Source: Pseudomonadota bacterium
Lineage (GTDB): Bacteria > Desulfobacterota > Syntrophia > Syntrophales > UBA5619
Direction of reading: 5' to 3'
DNA length: 5,992 nt
NCBI GenBank assembly: GCA_018827585.1
Contig: JAHJXP010000221.1
Coordinates: 1-5,992 of the forward strand
The notes beneath the pieces were generated by a model. It saw only the letters and a list, made by a program, of their open reading frames with translations, had not been told where the DNA came from and ran no database searches. Position numbers and translations under genes: made by a program. Below are positions 5,818 through 5,992 of this stretch, in pieces; the stretch's first letter is position 1, and each line of letters starts with the position of its first letter.

Positions 5818-5824
5818 CCGGGCC
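5793..5824 (+). other. Two overlapping GC hairpins at the fcl stop codon
   Basis: CCGGGCCG (5793-5800) pairs perfectly with CGGCCCGG (5804-5811) over a 3-base loop. The latter, as GGCCCGG (5805-5811), can instead pair with CCGGGCC (5818-5824), placing the fcl stop codon TGA in the 6-base loop. The two structures exclude each other. Neither is followed by a U-run, so this is not a standard terminator; it may stabilise the mRNA end or simply reflect Ala/Arg-rich GC coding sequence. Confidence 0.5.
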
Positions 5825-5992
5825 CCAATGACGTCGCAATCCGGCGGAGGTCCACGGCCACGTCAAAGTCAGGGCGATACATTTTTTAGAGCGGTTCCGA
5901 TGGTGGTCAACGGCTATGGCGTATGAAGCGAGGTATGAAAGATGGCCAGAGATCCGTGAAAAAGGGGATCGGGATCAAGAAGCAGATACAGG
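5818..5992. other. Sequence after fcl with no supported gene
   Basis: No ribosome binding site sits at a usable distance from any start here. A 32-codon frame runs 5828-5926 and ends in a TGA overlapping an ATG at 5923. From that ATG a frame beginning MKRGMKDGQRSVKK is open to the right edge, and another from 5916 (MAYEARYERWPEIREK) is also open. Neither is recognisable, and the two cannot be told apart in the few dozen bases available. A GGAGG at 5846-5850 has no start codon behind it. The start of a further gene just beyond the edge is possible. Confidence 0.3.

Noticed and set aside
5553..5882. Minus-strand frame of 109 codons beginning MYRPDFDVAV
   Set aside because: Most of it is antisense to the 3' end of fcl, there is no ribosome binding site before its ATG, and I do not recognise the protein.

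Overview
The window looks like a chromosomal segment of a GC-rich, anaerobic deltaproteobacterium-type organism (Desulfobacterota in the broad sense, Syntrophales/Geobacter-like). This is inferred from three things. First, a siroheme decarboxylase subunit gene sits beside hemL, as expected of organisms that make ALA by the C5 route and heme through siroheme. Second, the ATP synthase c subunit has a GLAMIESLAIY helix of the kind I associate with Geobacter-like bacteria. Third, there is an intergenic palindrome (GGGGACAGATTT and its inverse) of a type common between genes in such genomes. No species can be named from the sequence alone.

Layout. Positions 1-276 are comparatively AT-rich and hold no convincing gene, only a hairpin and a promoter-like site. 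atpE lies on the minus strand (336-704). It has a strong promoter upstream and a textbook intrinsic terminator downstream, so it looks monocistronic. Diverging from it on the plus strand are ahbB (850-1359) and hemL (1361-2632), separated by one base: the first committed branch (ALA formation) and a late step (siroheme decarboxylation) of tetrapyrrole synthesis in one transcript. After a 111-base gap come three extended-SDR sugar-nucleotide genes on the same strand: a UDP-glucuronate 4-epimerase (2744-3763), gmd (3820-4851) and fcl (4864-5817). Together they would supply UDP-galacturonate and GDP-L-fucose for a surface polysaccharide (LPS O-antigen, capsule or exopolysaccharide). Positions 5818-5992 hold no supported gene, although two frames are open at the right edge.

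All five plus-strand genes and atpE appear intact, with family motifs in place and no frameshift seen. I found no previously undescribed system. The points most worth a second look are the palindrome between the epimerase and gmd, the single-gene atpE unit whose promoter abuts the ahbB promoter, ahbB without an adjacent ahbA, and two mutually exclusive GC hairpins at the fcl stop codon.
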